From Pelomonas nitida (lineage in GTDB: Bacteria; Pseudomonadota; Gammaproteobacteria; Burkholderiales; Burkholderiaceae_C): a stretch of DNA of 64,000 nucleotides. Where the stretch lies: contig NZ_JBIGIA010000015.1 in the NCBI RefSeq assembly GCF_043555975.1, positions 1-64,000 of the forward strand. The letters are read 5' to 3'. The notes under the pieces were generated by a model, which was given only the letters and a program-made list of their open reading frames with translations, was not told the origin of the DNA and did not search any database. Both the position numbers and the translations under genes were made by a program. Below, one piece after another: positions 24,781-33,834 of this stretch. Each line of letters begins with the position of its first letter. Positions within the stretch are counted from its first letter, which is position 1.

Positions 24781-25797
24781 ATGAACCTGACACGACGTCA
24801 ATGGGTCGCCGCCGCCGGCGCGGCCGCTGCTACTGGCTGGACCGATGCCTTTGCCCAGACGGGCGGCCTGAAGATCTCGCACCAGTTCCCCAGCGGCACG
24901 CTGACCGAGGGTGACTTTCGGGACCGTCTGTGCCGCCGCTTCGCGGCCGAGATCGACAAGCGCACCAGCGGCGCGTTGAAGGCGTCGGTCTATCCCGGCT
25001 CGTCGCTGATGAAGACCAATGCCCAGTTCTCGGCCATGCGCAAGGGGGCGCTGGACATGAGCCTGGTGCCGCTGTCCTACGCGGGCGGCGAGGTGCCCGA
25101 GACGAATGCCGGCCTGATGCCGGCACTGGTGCCCAGCTACGAGCAGGGCGCGGCCTGGAAGGCGGCCGAGGCCGGCAAGCTGCTGTCCAAGGTGCTGGAC
25201 GACAAGGGCGTGATGATTGTCAGCTGGGTTTGGCAGGCAGGTGGCGTGGCCAGCCGCGCGCGGCCCCTGGTGACGCCCGACGATGCCAAGGGGTTGAAGG
25301 TGCGTGGCGGCAGCCGCGAGATGGACATGATGCTCAAGCAGGCGGGCGCCTCGGTCATCACGCTGCCGTCCAACGAGATCTACGCGGCCATGCAGACCGG
25401 CGCGATGGATGCCGCCATGACGTCGTCCACCAGCTTCATCTCCTTCAAGCTGGAAGAGCTCGCCAAGCACCTCACCTCGGGCCGCCAGCGCACCTACTGG
25501 TTCATGCTGGAGCCGCTGATGATCTCCAAGGAGGTGTTCAACCGGCTGCCGAAGGCGCATCAGGAGGTCATCATGGCCGTCGGCGCCGAGATGGAAGTCT
25601 TCGCGCGTGACGCGGCCAAGGCCGACGACCAGCTGGCGGCCTCGGTGTACGCCAAGGCGGGCGCCAAGGTCTACGACATGGACGAGGCCACGCTGAACAA
25701 GTGGCAGGCCATTGCACGCGAGACGGCCTGGAAGGATTTCGGCGAGAAGAACGAGTCTTGCGCCGCCATCCTCAAGGCCGCCCAGAAGCTGCTCTGA
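24781..25797 (+). CDS. TRAP transporter solute-binding protein (malonate locus)
   Basis: 338 residues with a twin-arginine-like signal peptide (MNLTRRQWVAAAGAAA...FAQ). The DctP family fold contains KVRGGSREMDMMLKQAGASVI, the conserved TRAP arginine region, and EIYAAMQTGAMDAAMTS. Family length is typical. It captures a dicarboxylate in the periplasm; the neighbourhood makes malonate the likely ligand. The 120 bp upstream of it, after mdcR, should hold the operon promoter and LysR sites; I saw no unambiguous T-N11-A box. Confidence 0.9.
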   Translation: MNLTRRQWVAAAGAAAATGWTDAFAQTGGLKISHQFPSGTLTEGDFRDRLCRRFAAEIDKRTSGALKASVYPGSSLMKTNAQFSAMRKGALDMSLVPLSYAGGEVPETNAGLMPALVPSYEQGAAWKAAEAGKLLSKVLDDKGVMIVSWVWQAGGVASRARPLVTPDDAKGLKVRGGSREMDMMLKQAGASVITLPSNEIYAAMQTGAMDAAMTSSTSFISFKLEELAKHLTSGRQRTYWFMLEPLMISKEVFNRLPKAHQEVIMAVGAEMEVFARDAAKADDQLAASVYAKAGAKVYDMDEATLNKWQAIARETAWKDFGEKNESCAAILKAAQKLL

Positions 25798-25805
25798 GCA
25801 CGACG

Positions 25806-26378
25806 ATGAGCCACGGCCTTGACACCGGCGCCGCCAGCGCCGGCATCGACCCCGACACGCCCCGCCTGCTGCTGCCCATTGTGCGGGGGCTGAACCTCAT
25901 CAACCGCACGATGGTCGTGCTCGGCATGCTGGCGCTGCTCGTGGCGTCCAGCGTGCTGACCTACAGCATCATCTCGCGCTACGTGATGAAGGCGTCCACC
26001 GACTGGCAGGACGAGGCGGCCGTGTTCTGCCTCGTCGGCGCCACGTTCATGTGCAGCGCCTTCGTGCAGTCGCTGCGCGGCCACGTGGGCATCGAGGCCG
26101 TGGCCGGCCTGCTGCCGCGCGCGATGAACAAGCTGCGCCTCATGCTCGTGGACCTCATGTGCACGGCGTTCTGCAGCTTCTTCGCCTGGAAGTCGTGGGC
26201 GCTGTTCCACGAGGCCTGGGTGGAGGGGCAGACGACCTCGTCGTCCTGGGCGCCGCCGCTGTGGATCCCGTACGGGCTGATGGCCGCCGGCATGACGCTG
26301 ATGAGCGTGCAGCTGCTGGTCCAGCTCATCGCCCGCCTCAACGGGCTGTTCAAGACATCACAAGGGGCTGCGGCATGA
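25806..26378 (+). CDS. TRAP transporter small permease (DctQ)
   Basis: 190 residues with four predicted membrane helices (about 35-57, 75-92, 105-130, 145-170) and the DctQ signature RYVMKASTDWQDEAAVF. It starts 8 nt after the binding-protein stop, and its TGA overlaps the ATG of the large permease. It joins the binding protein and DctM subunit in a sodium-driven uptake system. Confidence 0.9.
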   Translation: MSHGLDTGAASAGIDPDTPRLLLPIVRGLNLINRTMVVLGMLALLVASSVLTYSIISRYVMKASTDWQDEAAVFCLVGATFMCSAFVQSLRGHVGIEAVAGLLPRAMNKLRLMLVDLMCTAFCSFFAWKSWALFHEAWVEGQTTSSSWAPPLWIPYGLMAAGMTLMSVQLLVQLIARLNGLFKTSQGAAA

Positions 26379-27736
26379 GCATGCTCGTCCTCGGCTCGCT
26401 GTTCGGCGTCGTCACGCTGCTGTTCATGTTCTCGGGCGCGCCCATCGCGTTCGCGCTCGGCAGCGTCGCGGTGCTGTTCATGGCCATCTTCATGCCGGCG
26501 TCCGCGCTGGACACCGTCACGCAGAACGTCTACGAGGAGATGGCCAGCATCACGCTGCTGTCCATTCCGCTCTTCATCCTGAAGGGCGCGGCCATCGGCA
26601 AGTCCCGCGCCGGGCAGGACCTGTACGCGGCCATGCACGTCTGGATGGGGCGCATCCCCGGCGGGCTGGGCATTGCCAACGTGTTCGCCTGCGCGCTGTT
26701 CGCCGCCATGGCGGGCTCCAGCCCGGCCACCTGCTCGGCCATCGGCAGTGCCGGCATCCCCGAGATGCGCAAGCGCGGCTACTCGCCCGGGTTCGCGGCC
26801 GGCATCATCGCCGCCGGTGGCACGCTGGGCATCCTGCTGCCGCCGTCGATCACGATGATCCTGTACGCGGTGGCGGCCGAGCAGTCGCTGGGCCGGCTGT
26901 TCCTGGCCGGCATCGTGCCCGGCGTGCTGCTGGTGGTGCTGTTCGCGGTGTACGCGGGCCTGCGCTACCGCAAGGAGCACGCGTTGGCCGAGGCCGAGTT
27001 CAATCGCAGCGGTACGGCCTCGCCGCTGCTGGAGCGCGAGAGCTTCACGACGCGCCAGAAGTTCGAGATGCTGCCGCGCGTGGTGCCGTTCGTGCTGCTG
27101 CTCATCGGCGTCATGGTGGCGCTGTACGGCGGCTTCGCGACGCCGTCCGAGACCGCCGGCCTGGGCGCGCTGCTGGCGCTGGTGCTGATCGCCGCCATCT
27201 ACGGCGTGTGGCGGCCGCGCGATGTGGCGCCCATCCTCACGTCGACGCTCAAGGAGTCGACCATGCTGATGTTCATCATCGGCATGTCGCTGCTGTTCTC
27301 GTACGTGATGAGCTATCTGCACATCAGCCAGTCGGTGGCGCAGTGGATCGTCGACATGCAGCTGTCCAAGTGGGTGCTGCTGGCGGCGGTGCTGCTGATG
27401 GTCATCCTGCTGGGCTTCTTCCTGCCGCCGGTCAGCATCATCCTGATGACCGCGCCCATCATCCTGCCGCCGCTCAAGGCCGCCGGCTTCGACCTGATCT
27501 GGTTCGGCATCCTGATGACCATCGTCATGGAGACCGGCCTCATCCACCCGCCGGTGGGGCTGAACATCTTCGTCATCAAGAACATCGCCCCCGACATCGA
27601 GCTGCGCGACATCATCTGGGGCGTGCTGCCGTTCGTCGTGCTGATGCTGCTGGCGGTGCTGCTGATCTGCATCTTCCCGGGCATTGCCACGGGCCTGCCG
27701 GACGTCGTCATGGGCGCCGTCAACGCCGCACGCTGA
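26375..27736 (+). CDS. TRAP transporter large permease (DctM)
   Basis: 453 residues with about twelve hydrophobic segments. DctM motifs include SIPLFILKGAAIGKS, AAMAGSSPATCSAIGSAGIPEM and GGTLGILLPPSITMI. It is the transport channel of the TRAP system in the inner membrane. It is coupled to DctQ by ATGA and followed after 10 nt by mdcA, so transport and decarboxylation genes form one operon. Known malonate loci often use MdcLM or MadLM carriers instead. Confidence 0.93.
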   Translation: MSMLVLGSLFGVVTLLFMFSGAPIAFALGSVAVLFMAIFMPASALDTVTQNVYEEMASITLLSIPLFILKGAAIGKSRAGQDLYAAMHVWMGRIPGGLGIANVFACALFAAMAGSSPATCSAIGSAGIPEMRKRGYSPGFAAGIIAAGGTLGILLPPSITMILYAVAAEQSLGRLFLAGIVPGVLLVVLFAVYAGLRYRKEHALAEAEFNRSGTASPLLERESFTTRQKFEMLPRVVPFVLLLIGVMVALYGGFATPSETAGLGALLALVLIAAIYGVWRPRDVAPILTSTLKESTMLMFIIGMSLLFSYVMSYLHISQSVAQWIVDMQLSKWVLLAAVLLMVILLGFFLPPVSIILMTAPIILPPLKAAGFDLIWFGILMTIVMETGLIHPPVGLNIFVIKNIAPDIELRDIIWGVLPFVVLMLLAVLLICIFPGIATGLPDVVMGAVNAAR

Positions 27737-27746
27737 AGGAGGCGCC

Positions 27747-29426
27747 ATGAACGCTCCCGTCTGGGACCAGCGCGACCGCCAGCGCCGCGAGCGGCTGGCC
27801 GGCGCCGCGCAGGCGCTCGGCAGCCGGCTGCAGGGCCGGCATGTGGCCACTGAGGCCATCGTCGAGCTGCTGGAGGCCGTGCTGCGGCCCGGCGACCGCG
27901 TCTGCCTGGAAGGCAACAACCAGAAGCAGGCCGACTTCCTCGCGCAGGCGCTCACGCAGGTCGACCCGCAGCGCGTGCACGACCTGCACATGGTGCAGTC
28001 GGTGCTGGCGCTGCCCGAGCACCTGGACGTGTTCGACAGCGGCGTGGCCAAGCGGCTGGACTTCTCCTTCTCCGGCCCGCAGGGCGCGCGGCTGGCCCGG
28101 CTGGTGAGCAGCGGCAGCCTCGAGATCGGCGCCATCCACACCTACCTCGAGCTGTTCGCGCGCTACTTCGTCGACCTCACGCCCAAGGTAGCGCTCGTCG
28201 CCGCCCATGCCGCCGACCGCCACGGCAACCTCTACACCGGCCCCAACACCGAGGACACGCCGGCCATCGTCGAGGCCACGGCCTTCTCGGGCGGCCTGGT
28301 CATCGCGCAGGTCAACGAGGTGGTGCCGGACGGCACGCCGCTGCCGCGCATCGACATCCCCGCCGACTGGGTGGACTTCGTCGTGCCGGCGCCGCGCCCC
28401 AACCTCGTCGAGCCGCTGTTCACGCGCGACCCGGCCCAGATCAGCGAGATCCAGGTGCTGATGGCCATGATGGCCATCAAGGGCATCTACGCCGAGTACG
28501 GCGTGCAGCGCCTGAACCACGGCATCGGCTTCGACACTGCCGCCATCGAGCTGCTGCTGCCCACCTACGGCGAATCGCTGGGGCTCAAGGGCAAGATCTG
28601 CCAGCACTGGGCGCTCAACCCGCACCCGGCGCTGATCCCGGCCATCGAGGCCGGCTGGGTCACGTCCATCCACTCCTTCGGCTCCGAGCTGGGCATGGAG
28701 GACTACATCCGCGCGCGCTCCGACGTGTTCTTCACCGGCGCCGACGGCAGCCTGCGCAGCAACCGCGCCTTCTGCCAGGCGGCGGGCCACTACGCCTGCG
28801 ACCTCTTCATCGGCTCCACGCTGCAGATGGACCTGCAGGGCAACAGCTCCACGGCCACGCTGGGCCGCATCGCCGGTTTCGGCGGCGCACCCAACATGGG
28901 GGCCGACGCCCGCGGCCGCCGCCACGCCAGCCCGGCCTGGCTCAAGGCCGGCGGCGAGGCGAGGGCGGGGCGGCCCGGCGCGGCCGGCACGCCGCGCGGC
29001 CAGAAGCTCGTCGTGCAGATGGTCGAGACCTTCCGCGAGCACATGCAGCCCGCCTTCGTCGAGACGCTCGACGCCTGGACGCTGCAGCAGCAGGCCGGCA
29101 TGGCGCTGCCGCCCATCATGATCTACGGCGAAGACGTCAGCCACGTGCTGACCGAGGAAGGCATTGCCAACCTGCTGCTTTGCCGCACCGACGAGGAGCG
29201 CGAGCAGGCCATCCGCGGCGTGGCCGGCTACACGGCCGTGGGCCTGGCGCGCGACGCACGGCTGGTGGAGAACCTGCGCGACCGTGGCGTCATCCGCCGC
29301 CCGGCCGACCTCGGCATCGACCCGCGCGACGCCACGCGCAACCTGCTCGCGGCGCGCAGCATGCGCGACCTCGTGCGCGCCTCGGGCGGGCTGTACGTGC
29401 CGCCCAGGCGCTTTCGCAACTGGTGA
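27747..29426 (+). CDS. mdcA: Malonate decarboxylase acyl-carrier-protein transferase (alpha) subunit
   Basis: 559 residues, the usual size. It exchanges malonate for acetate on the acyl carrier subunit, giving malonyl-S-ACP. CoA-transferase-like features include VCLEGNNQKQADFLAQAL near 52 and the IGSTLQMDLQGNSSTATLGRIAGFGGAPNMG segment near 358-388. AGGAGG precedes the ATG. It is the first mdc enzyme gene and is followed by mdcC after 14 nt. Confidence 0.96.
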   Translation: MNAPVWDQRDRQRRERLAGAAQALGSRLQGRHVATEAIVELLEAVLRPGDRVCLEGNNQKQADFLAQALTQVDPQRVHDLHMVQSVLALPEHLDVFDSGVAKRLDFSFSGPQGARLARLVSSGSLEIGAIHTYLELFARYFVDLTPKVALVAAHAADRHGNLYTGPNTEDTPAIVEATAFSGGLVIAQVNEVVPDGTPLPRIDIPADWVDFVVPAPRPNLVEPLFTRDPAQISEIQVLMAMMAIKGIYAEYGVQRLNHGIGFDTAAIELLLPTYGESLGLKGKICQHWALNPHPALIPAIEAGWVTSIHSFGSELGMEDYIRARSDVFFTGADGSLRSNRAFCQAAGHYACDLFIGSTLQMDLQGNSSTATLGRIAGFGGAPNMGADARGRRHASPAWLKAGGEARAGRPGAAGTPRGQKLVVQMVETFREHMQPAFVETLDAWTLQQQAGMALPPIMIYGEDVSHVLTEEGIANLLLCRTDEEREQAIRGVAGYTAVGLARDARLVENLRDRGVIRRPADLGIDPRDATRNLLAARSMRDLVRASGGLYVPPRRFRNW

Positions 29427-29440
29427 CCCGGAGCCCGACG

Positions 29441-29773
29441 ATGAGCCTCCAACCCGGCCTCCAACCTGGCCTCGAAACCCTGGACTACACCTTCGCCGGC
29501 ACGCGGCCGGCCGGCGCCTTCGAGCCCGTGCTGGTCGGCGTGGTCGGCTCGGGCAATCTCGAGGTGCTGCTGGAGCCCGCGCCGGGCAACGACTGCAGCA
29601 TCCACATCGAAACCTCCGCGCGCGGCTTCGGCAGCATCTGGGCCGCCGTCGTGCGCGACTTCCACCAGCGCCACGGCCTGGCCGGCGTGCAGCTGTCCAT
29701 CCACGACATGGGCGCCACGCCCGCCGTCGTCAGCCTGCGGCTCGACCAGGCCGCGCGGGAGCTGCAGCCATGA
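29441..29773 (+). CDS. mdcC: Malonate decarboxylase acyl carrier protein (delta) subunit
   Basis: 110 residues. The motif VGVVGSGNLEVLLEP near 35-49 includes the serine that carries the 2'-(5''-phosphoribosyl)-3'-dephospho-CoA prosthetic group. It carries acetyl and malonyl groups between MdcA and MdcD/E. Its stop overlaps the mdcD start as ATGA. Confidence 0.95.
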   Translation: MSLQPGLQPGLETLDYTFAGTRPAGAFEPVLVGVVGSGNLEVLLEPAPGNDCSIHIETSARGFGSIWAAVVRDFHQRHGLAGVQLSIHDMGATPAVVSLRLDQAARELQP

Positions 29774-30630
29774 TCTCCTATGCCGAATGCTCGGCGCGCG
29801 AGCGCCTGGCGTTGATCGTCGACACCGGCAGCTTCCACGAGTGGCTGCCGCCCGCGCTCAAGCTCACCAGCCCGCACCTCGCGCAGCTGGGCGTGCCGTC
29901 GTCCTTCGACGATGGCGTGGCCATCGGCCGCGCGCAGCTGGCCGGGCAGCCCGTCTTCGTGGCCGCGCAGGAAGGGCAGTTCATGGGCGGCGGCGTGGGC
30001 GAGGTGCATGGCGCCAAGCTCGTGGGCCTGCTGCGCCGCGCGCTGCGCGACCGCCCCCGCGCCGTGCTGCTGCTGGCCGAGTCCGGCGGCGTGCGCCTGC
30101 ATGAAGCCAATGCCGGGCTCATCGCCGTCTCGGAGGTCATGCGCGCCGTGCTCGACGTGCGTGCCGCCGGCATCCCGGTCATCGTGCTCATTGGCGGCAG
30201 CGGTGGCTGCTTCGGCGGCATGGGCATCGTGGCGCGCTGCGCCGACCACATCGTCATGAGCGATATCGGCCGGCTGGCCATGTCCGGGCCCGAGGTCATC
30301 GAGGCCTCGCACGGCGTGGAAGAATTCGACTCGCGCGACCGCGCCCTCGTCTGGCGCACCACCGGCGGCAAGCACCGCTGGCTCACCGGCGACTGCGACG
30401 TGCTGGTGGAAGACGACGTCATCGCCTTCCGCACCGCCGCCATCTCCGCGCTGGGCGCCACGCGCCCGGTGACGCTGGACGCGCTGGAGGCCGAGCACGC
30501 GCGGCTGAGCGCCCGCCTGGCCTTCGACGGCGCGGAGGCCACGGCGCTGTGGTCTTCGCTCGGCGTGGGCGCCGCCGAGCGCATCCCCGATCTCGACGTG
30601 GCCGGCGTGCTGGCCCTGGGAGCCCCATGA
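29770..30630 (+). CDS. mdcD: Malonate decarboxylase beta subunit
   Basis: 286 residues, biotin-independent carboxyltransferase-like crotonase fold. The segments GQFMGGGVGEVHGAKLVGLL near 74-93 and GGSGGCFGGMGIVARCADHIVMS near 143-165 form oxyanion/CoA-binding loops. With MdcE it decarboxylates malonyl-S-ACP to acetyl-S-ACP. Overlaps with mdcC and mdcE on both sides imply fixed stoichiometry by coupling. Confidence 0.96.
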   Translation: MISYAECSARERLALIVDTGSFHEWLPPALKLTSPHLAQLGVPSSFDDGVAIGRAQLAGQPVFVAAQEGQFMGGGVGEVHGAKLVGLLRRALRDRPRAVLLLAESGGVRLHEANAGLIAVSEVMRAVLDVRAAGIPVIVLIGGSGGCFGGMGIVARCADHIVMSDIGRLAMSGPEVIEASHGVEEFDSRDRALVWRTTGGKHRWLTGDCDVLVEDDVIAFRTAAISALGATRPVTLDALEAEHARLSARLAFDGAEATALWSSLGVGAAERIPDLDVAGVLALGAP

Positions 30631-31331
30631 TGGACTGGCAGACCCTCGCAACCCAGCTCTTCGGCGCGGCGCACGGCATTGCCCGCGACGGCGACTTCCT
30701 GCACGGCGAGGTCGAGTTCGACGGCGAGCCGCTGACCGTCATCGGCACCACCGACCACGCCCCCATCGGCGTGCAGCTGGCGCTGCGCCAGGCCCGCGCC
30801 GTGCTCGACGCCATGGCCCGCCACCCCGGCCGTGCGCTGCTGCTGCTGATCGACACGCAAGGCCAGCAGCTGCGCCGCCGGGACGAGCTGCTGGGCATCA
30901 ACCGCGCGATGGCGCACCTGGGCATGTGCATCGACCTCGCCCGCCGGCGCGGCCACCGCGTGCTGGGCCTCGTCTACGACCAGGCGCTGTCGGGCGGCTT
31001 CATCACGTCCGGCCTCATCGCCGATGCCTGCGACGCGCTGCCCGAGGCCGAGATCCGCGTCATGCGGCTGCCGGCCATGGCGCGCGTCACCAAGCTGCCG
31101 GAGTCGCTGCTGGCCGAGCTGTCGCAGGACAACCCCGTGTTCGCGCCCGGCGTGCGCAACTACGTGGCCATGGGCGGCGTGCGGCGGCTGTGGCAGGGCG
31201 ACCTGGCGCAGGCGCTGCGCGAGGCCCTGGCCGACGCCGACCCGCAGGACCGCCGCGCCGAGGCCGGCGCCGCGCGGGGCGGGCGGCGCCTGGCCGCCAG
31301 CGTCATCCAGCGCGTGCTCGACGCCGCCTGA
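30627..31331 (+). CDS. mdcE: Malonate decarboxylase gamma subunit
   Basis: 234 residues starting MMDWQTL (a second ATG one codon later is equally placed). Crotonase-fold partner of MdcD with GTTDHAPIGVQLALRQAR near 42-58 and DQALSGGFITSGLIADAC near 113-130. The start overlaps the mdcD stop. Confidence 0.95.
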   Translation: MMDWQTLATQLFGAAHGIARDGDFLHGEVEFDGEPLTVIGTTDHAPIGVQLALRQARAVLDAMARHPGRALLLLIDTQGQQLRRRDELLGINRAMAHLGMCIDLARRRGHRVLGLVYDQALSGGFITSGLIADACDALPEAEIRVMRLPAMARVTKLPESLLAELSQDNPVFAPGVRNYVAMGGVRRLWQGDLAQALREALADADPQDRRAEAGAARGGRRLAASVIQRVLDAA

Positions 31332-31334
31332 GCC

Positions 31335-32003
31335 ATGGTGGTGGCCCTGCACCGGCACCAGATCGCCTGGCTGTCGGCCAGCGGCTGGGCGCACCTGCTC
31401 GCCGGTGACTGGGACGCCCAGGCGCGCGACTGCCTGAGCCACTGGGCGGCACACCAGTTGCCGCTCGTCGTGACCCGCCAGCCCGAGGTGGGCGACGCCA
31501 TCGCGCTGGGCCTGGGCCTGAGCCTGGGCCTGTGCGCGCCGCAGCGCTGGGGCCGGCGGCGCCTGCCGCTGCGCGTGGCCCGCGCCGACGTGCTGCGTTT
31601 CGACGAGTTCCCGCCACTCGGCCAGCTCGTCACGCAGCTGCCGCCGGCCGCGCGCGCGCCGGCCCGCCAGCTCGGCGTGGCGCTGCTGGCCTGCGGCGCC
31701 ACGGCCCGTGTCTACGGCAGCCATGGCTGGCAGCACCTGACCGGCCTGTCGCATGTGCGCGAGGGCTCCGACCTCGACGTGTGGGTCGGCGTGGCCGGCG
31801 CCGCGCAGGCCGATGCGGTGGCGGCCGCGCTCCACGCCTTTGAGGCGCCCGGCTGCCGGCTCGACGGCGAACTCGTGTTCGACGGCGACGCCGCCGTCGC
31901 CTGGCGCGAGTGGCTGGCCTGGCGCAGCGGCCGCGTGGCGTCGCTGCTCGTCAAGCGGCTGCATGGCGCCAGCCTGCTCACCTCGCTGGAGGCGCTGGCA
32001 TGA
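31335..32003 (+). CDS. mdcG: Phosphoribosyl-dephospho-CoA transferase
   Basis: 222 residues. It attaches the prosthetic group to apo-MdcC. The nucleotidyltransferase motif GSHGWQHLTGLSHVREGSDLDVWV near 131-154 has the G-S...DLD acidic pair typical of the fold. It starts 3 nt after the mdcE stop and overlaps mdcB by ATGA. Confidence 0.93.
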   Translation: MVVALHRHQIAWLSASGWAHLLAGDWDAQARDCLSHWAAHQLPLVVTRQPEVGDAIALGLGLSLGLCAPQRWGRRRLPLRVARADVLRFDEFPPLGQLVTQLPPAARAPARQLGVALLACGATARVYGSHGWQHLTGLSHVREGSDLDVWVGVAGAAQADAVAAALHAFEAPGCRLDGELVFDGDAAVAWREWLAWRSGRVASLLVKRLHGASLLTSLEALA

Positions 32004-32875
32004 CCGCCCGCTGCGCGCCCGTGGCCGCCGCGCCGCGCCCGCGCCGCGTGCCCACGCCGCAGATGATCGGGCGCGCCGCCACGCTGGCGCTGCACGACGA
32101 GCTGGCCCTGTCGCCCAAGCCGGGCCTGGTCACGCTGACCGACCGGGGCAGCCATGCCGACATGGATGCCCACACCTTCATGCGCAGCCTGTTCGCGCTG
32201 CGCGGCTACTTCGTGCGCATCGCCGAACTGGGCCACGGCGGCGCGCCGTTCGAGGCGCTGGAGCAGTGCGGCATCGCCGCCGAGGCGCGCATGCTGGCGG
32301 CCACCGGCGGCGTCAACACGCACCGCGGCGCCATCTTCATGCTGGGCCTGCTGTGCGCGTCGGCCGGCGTGCTGGCGGCCCAGGGCCGCAGCCCGGCACC
32401 GGCGGCGCTGCGCGAGGTGCTCACGCAGCGCTGGGGCGAGGCGCTCGCGGCGCGCGCCCTGCGCCCGCCCACGCTGCCAGGCGGTCTGGCCGCGCGCCGG
32501 CTGGGGCTGCGCAGCGCATCGGCCGAAGCCGCCGCCGGCCTGCCCACGCTGTTCGACACCGCCATGCCGGCGCTGCGCGCGGCGCAGCAGCGCGGTCTGC
32601 CGCCAGCGGCGGCGCGGCTGGACACGCTGTTCGCCGTCATCGCCACGCTGGACGACAGCAACCTGGCCCACCGCGGCGGCCTCGGCGGCCTGCGCTTTGC
32701 CCAGGCGGCGGCGCGTGGCTTCCTGGCGGCCGGCGGGGCGGCGGCGCCCGGCGGCATGCAGGCCGCACAGGCCATTGGCGCCGCGTTCGTGCAGCGCCGG
32801 CTCTCGCCCGGCGGCGCCGCCGACACCCTGGCCGCCGCCTGCTGGCTGGACCGCCTGCAACCCACCGCCCCGTGA
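32000..32875 (+). CDS. mdcB: Triphosphoribosyl-dephospho-CoA synthase
   Basis: 291 residues, CitG/MdcB family, making the precursor of the MdcC prosthetic group from dephospho-CoA and ATP. Motifs LSPKPGLVTLTDRGSHADMD near 38-57 and ATGGVNTHRGAIFMLGLLC near 96-114. Overlaps mdcG and mdcH. Placement between mdcG and mdcH differs from the Klebsiella order. Confidence 0.94.
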   Translation: MTARCAPVAAAPRPRRVPTPQMIGRAATLALHDELALSPKPGLVTLTDRGSHADMDAHTFMRSLFALRGYFVRIAELGHGGAPFEALEQCGIAAEARMLAATGGVNTHRGAIFMLGLLCASAGVLAAQGRSPAPAALREVLTQRWGEALAARALRPPTLPGGLAARRLGLRSASAEAAAGLPTLFDTAMPALRAAQQRGLPPAAARLDTLFAVIATLDDSNLAHRGGLGGLRFAQAAARGFLAAGGAAAPGGMQAAQAIGAAFVQRRLSPGGAADTLAAACWLDRLQPTAP

Positions 32876-33801
32876 GCCTGGCGCTGCTCTTCCCCGGCCA
32901 GGGCGCCCAGCATGCCGCCATGCTGCCCTGGCTGTGGGCGCAGCCGGCGGCCGCGCCGGCCTTGCAGTCGCTGTCGGCCGTGCTCGGCAGCGGCTGGCAG
33001 GCCCGGCTGGCCGATGCCGACTGGCTGCACGCCAACGCCGTGGCGCAGCCGCTGTTGACGGGCCTGTGCCTGGCCGCGTGGCGGGTGCTGGCGCCGCAAT
33101 TGCCGGCCCCGGTCGCCGTGGCCGGCTACAGCGTCGGCGAACTCGCCGCGTTCGCGGCGGCGGGGGTGTTCGATGACGCCGCCGCCGTGCCGCTGGCCGC
33201 CGCGCGCGCCCAGGCGATGGACGCCGCTGCCGCCGGCCGGCCGGCCGGCCTGCTGGCCGTGCAGGGCCCGCAGGCGAACGCGCGGGTCATGGCGCTGGCC
33301 CAGCCCGGCAGCGACCTCGCCATCGCCATCCGCATCAGCCCGGAGCGCGTCATCGTGGGCGGCCCGTTGGCGGCGCTGGAGGCCGGCGCGGCCGACTGGA
33401 GCGCCGCCGGCTTGCGCTGCAGTCGCCTGCCCATCGGCGTGGCCTCACACACGCCAGCCATGGCCCCCGCTGCGGCGGCCTTCGCGGCGCAACTCGCCCA
33501 CGCGCAGCTGCGCCACGCGCGGGTGCCCGTCGTCTGCAACTTCACCGGCGCCGCCGGCCGCACCCCGGCCGTGCTCGCCCCCGCGCTGTCGGGCCAGATC
33601 GCCAGCACCGTGCGCTGGGACGACTGCATGGACACCCTGGCCGAGCGCCAGCCCCGCTGCGTGCTGGAAGTCGGCCCCGGCGCCGCCCTGGCCGCGATGT
33701 GGCGCGAGCGCCACCCCGGCATCCCCGCGCGCTCCATCGACGAGTTCAGTGGGGTGGAAGGGGTGGTGCGGTGGGTGGAGGGGGTAGGGGGGGTAAATTA
33801 A
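32872..33801 (+). CDS. mdcH: Malonyl-CoA:ACP transacylase of malonate decarboxylase
   Basis: 309 residues from a GTG start overlapping the mdcB TGA (GTGA); the family's LALLFPGQGAQ follows at once. Catalytic serine in GYSVGELAAF near 84; the acyltransferase histidine is probably in ASHTPAMAPA near 191. It primes MdcC with malonyl from malonyl-CoA. The last 12 codons are Gly/Val-rich (VEGVGGVN) within a G-run-rich stretch, unlike typical ends; this may mark the junction with the low-GC region that follows. Confidence 0.93.
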   Translation: MSLALLFPGQGAQHAAMLPWLWAQPAAAPALQSLSAVLGSGWQARLADADWLHANAVAQPLLTGLCLAAWRVLAPQLPAPVAVAGYSVGELAAFAAAGVFDDAAAVPLAAARAQAMDAAAAGRPAGLLAVQGPQANARVMALAQPGSDLAIAIRISPERVIVGGPLAALEAGAADWSAAGLRCSRLPIGVASHTPAMAPAAAAFAAQLAHAQLRHARVPVVCNFTGAAGRTPAVLAPALSGQIASTVRWDDCMDTLAERQPRCVLEVGPGAALAAMWRERHPGIPARSIDEFSGVEGVVRWVEGVGGVN

Positions 33802-33834
33802 GGCTTCACCCCTAATGGCTTTGTTTCGCTCTCC

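Noticed and set aside
25979..28141. Long minus-strand frame rich in His/Gln/Arg opposite the TRAP and mdcA genes
   Set aside because: Shadow frame of GC-rich coding DNA; no ribosome site or domain.
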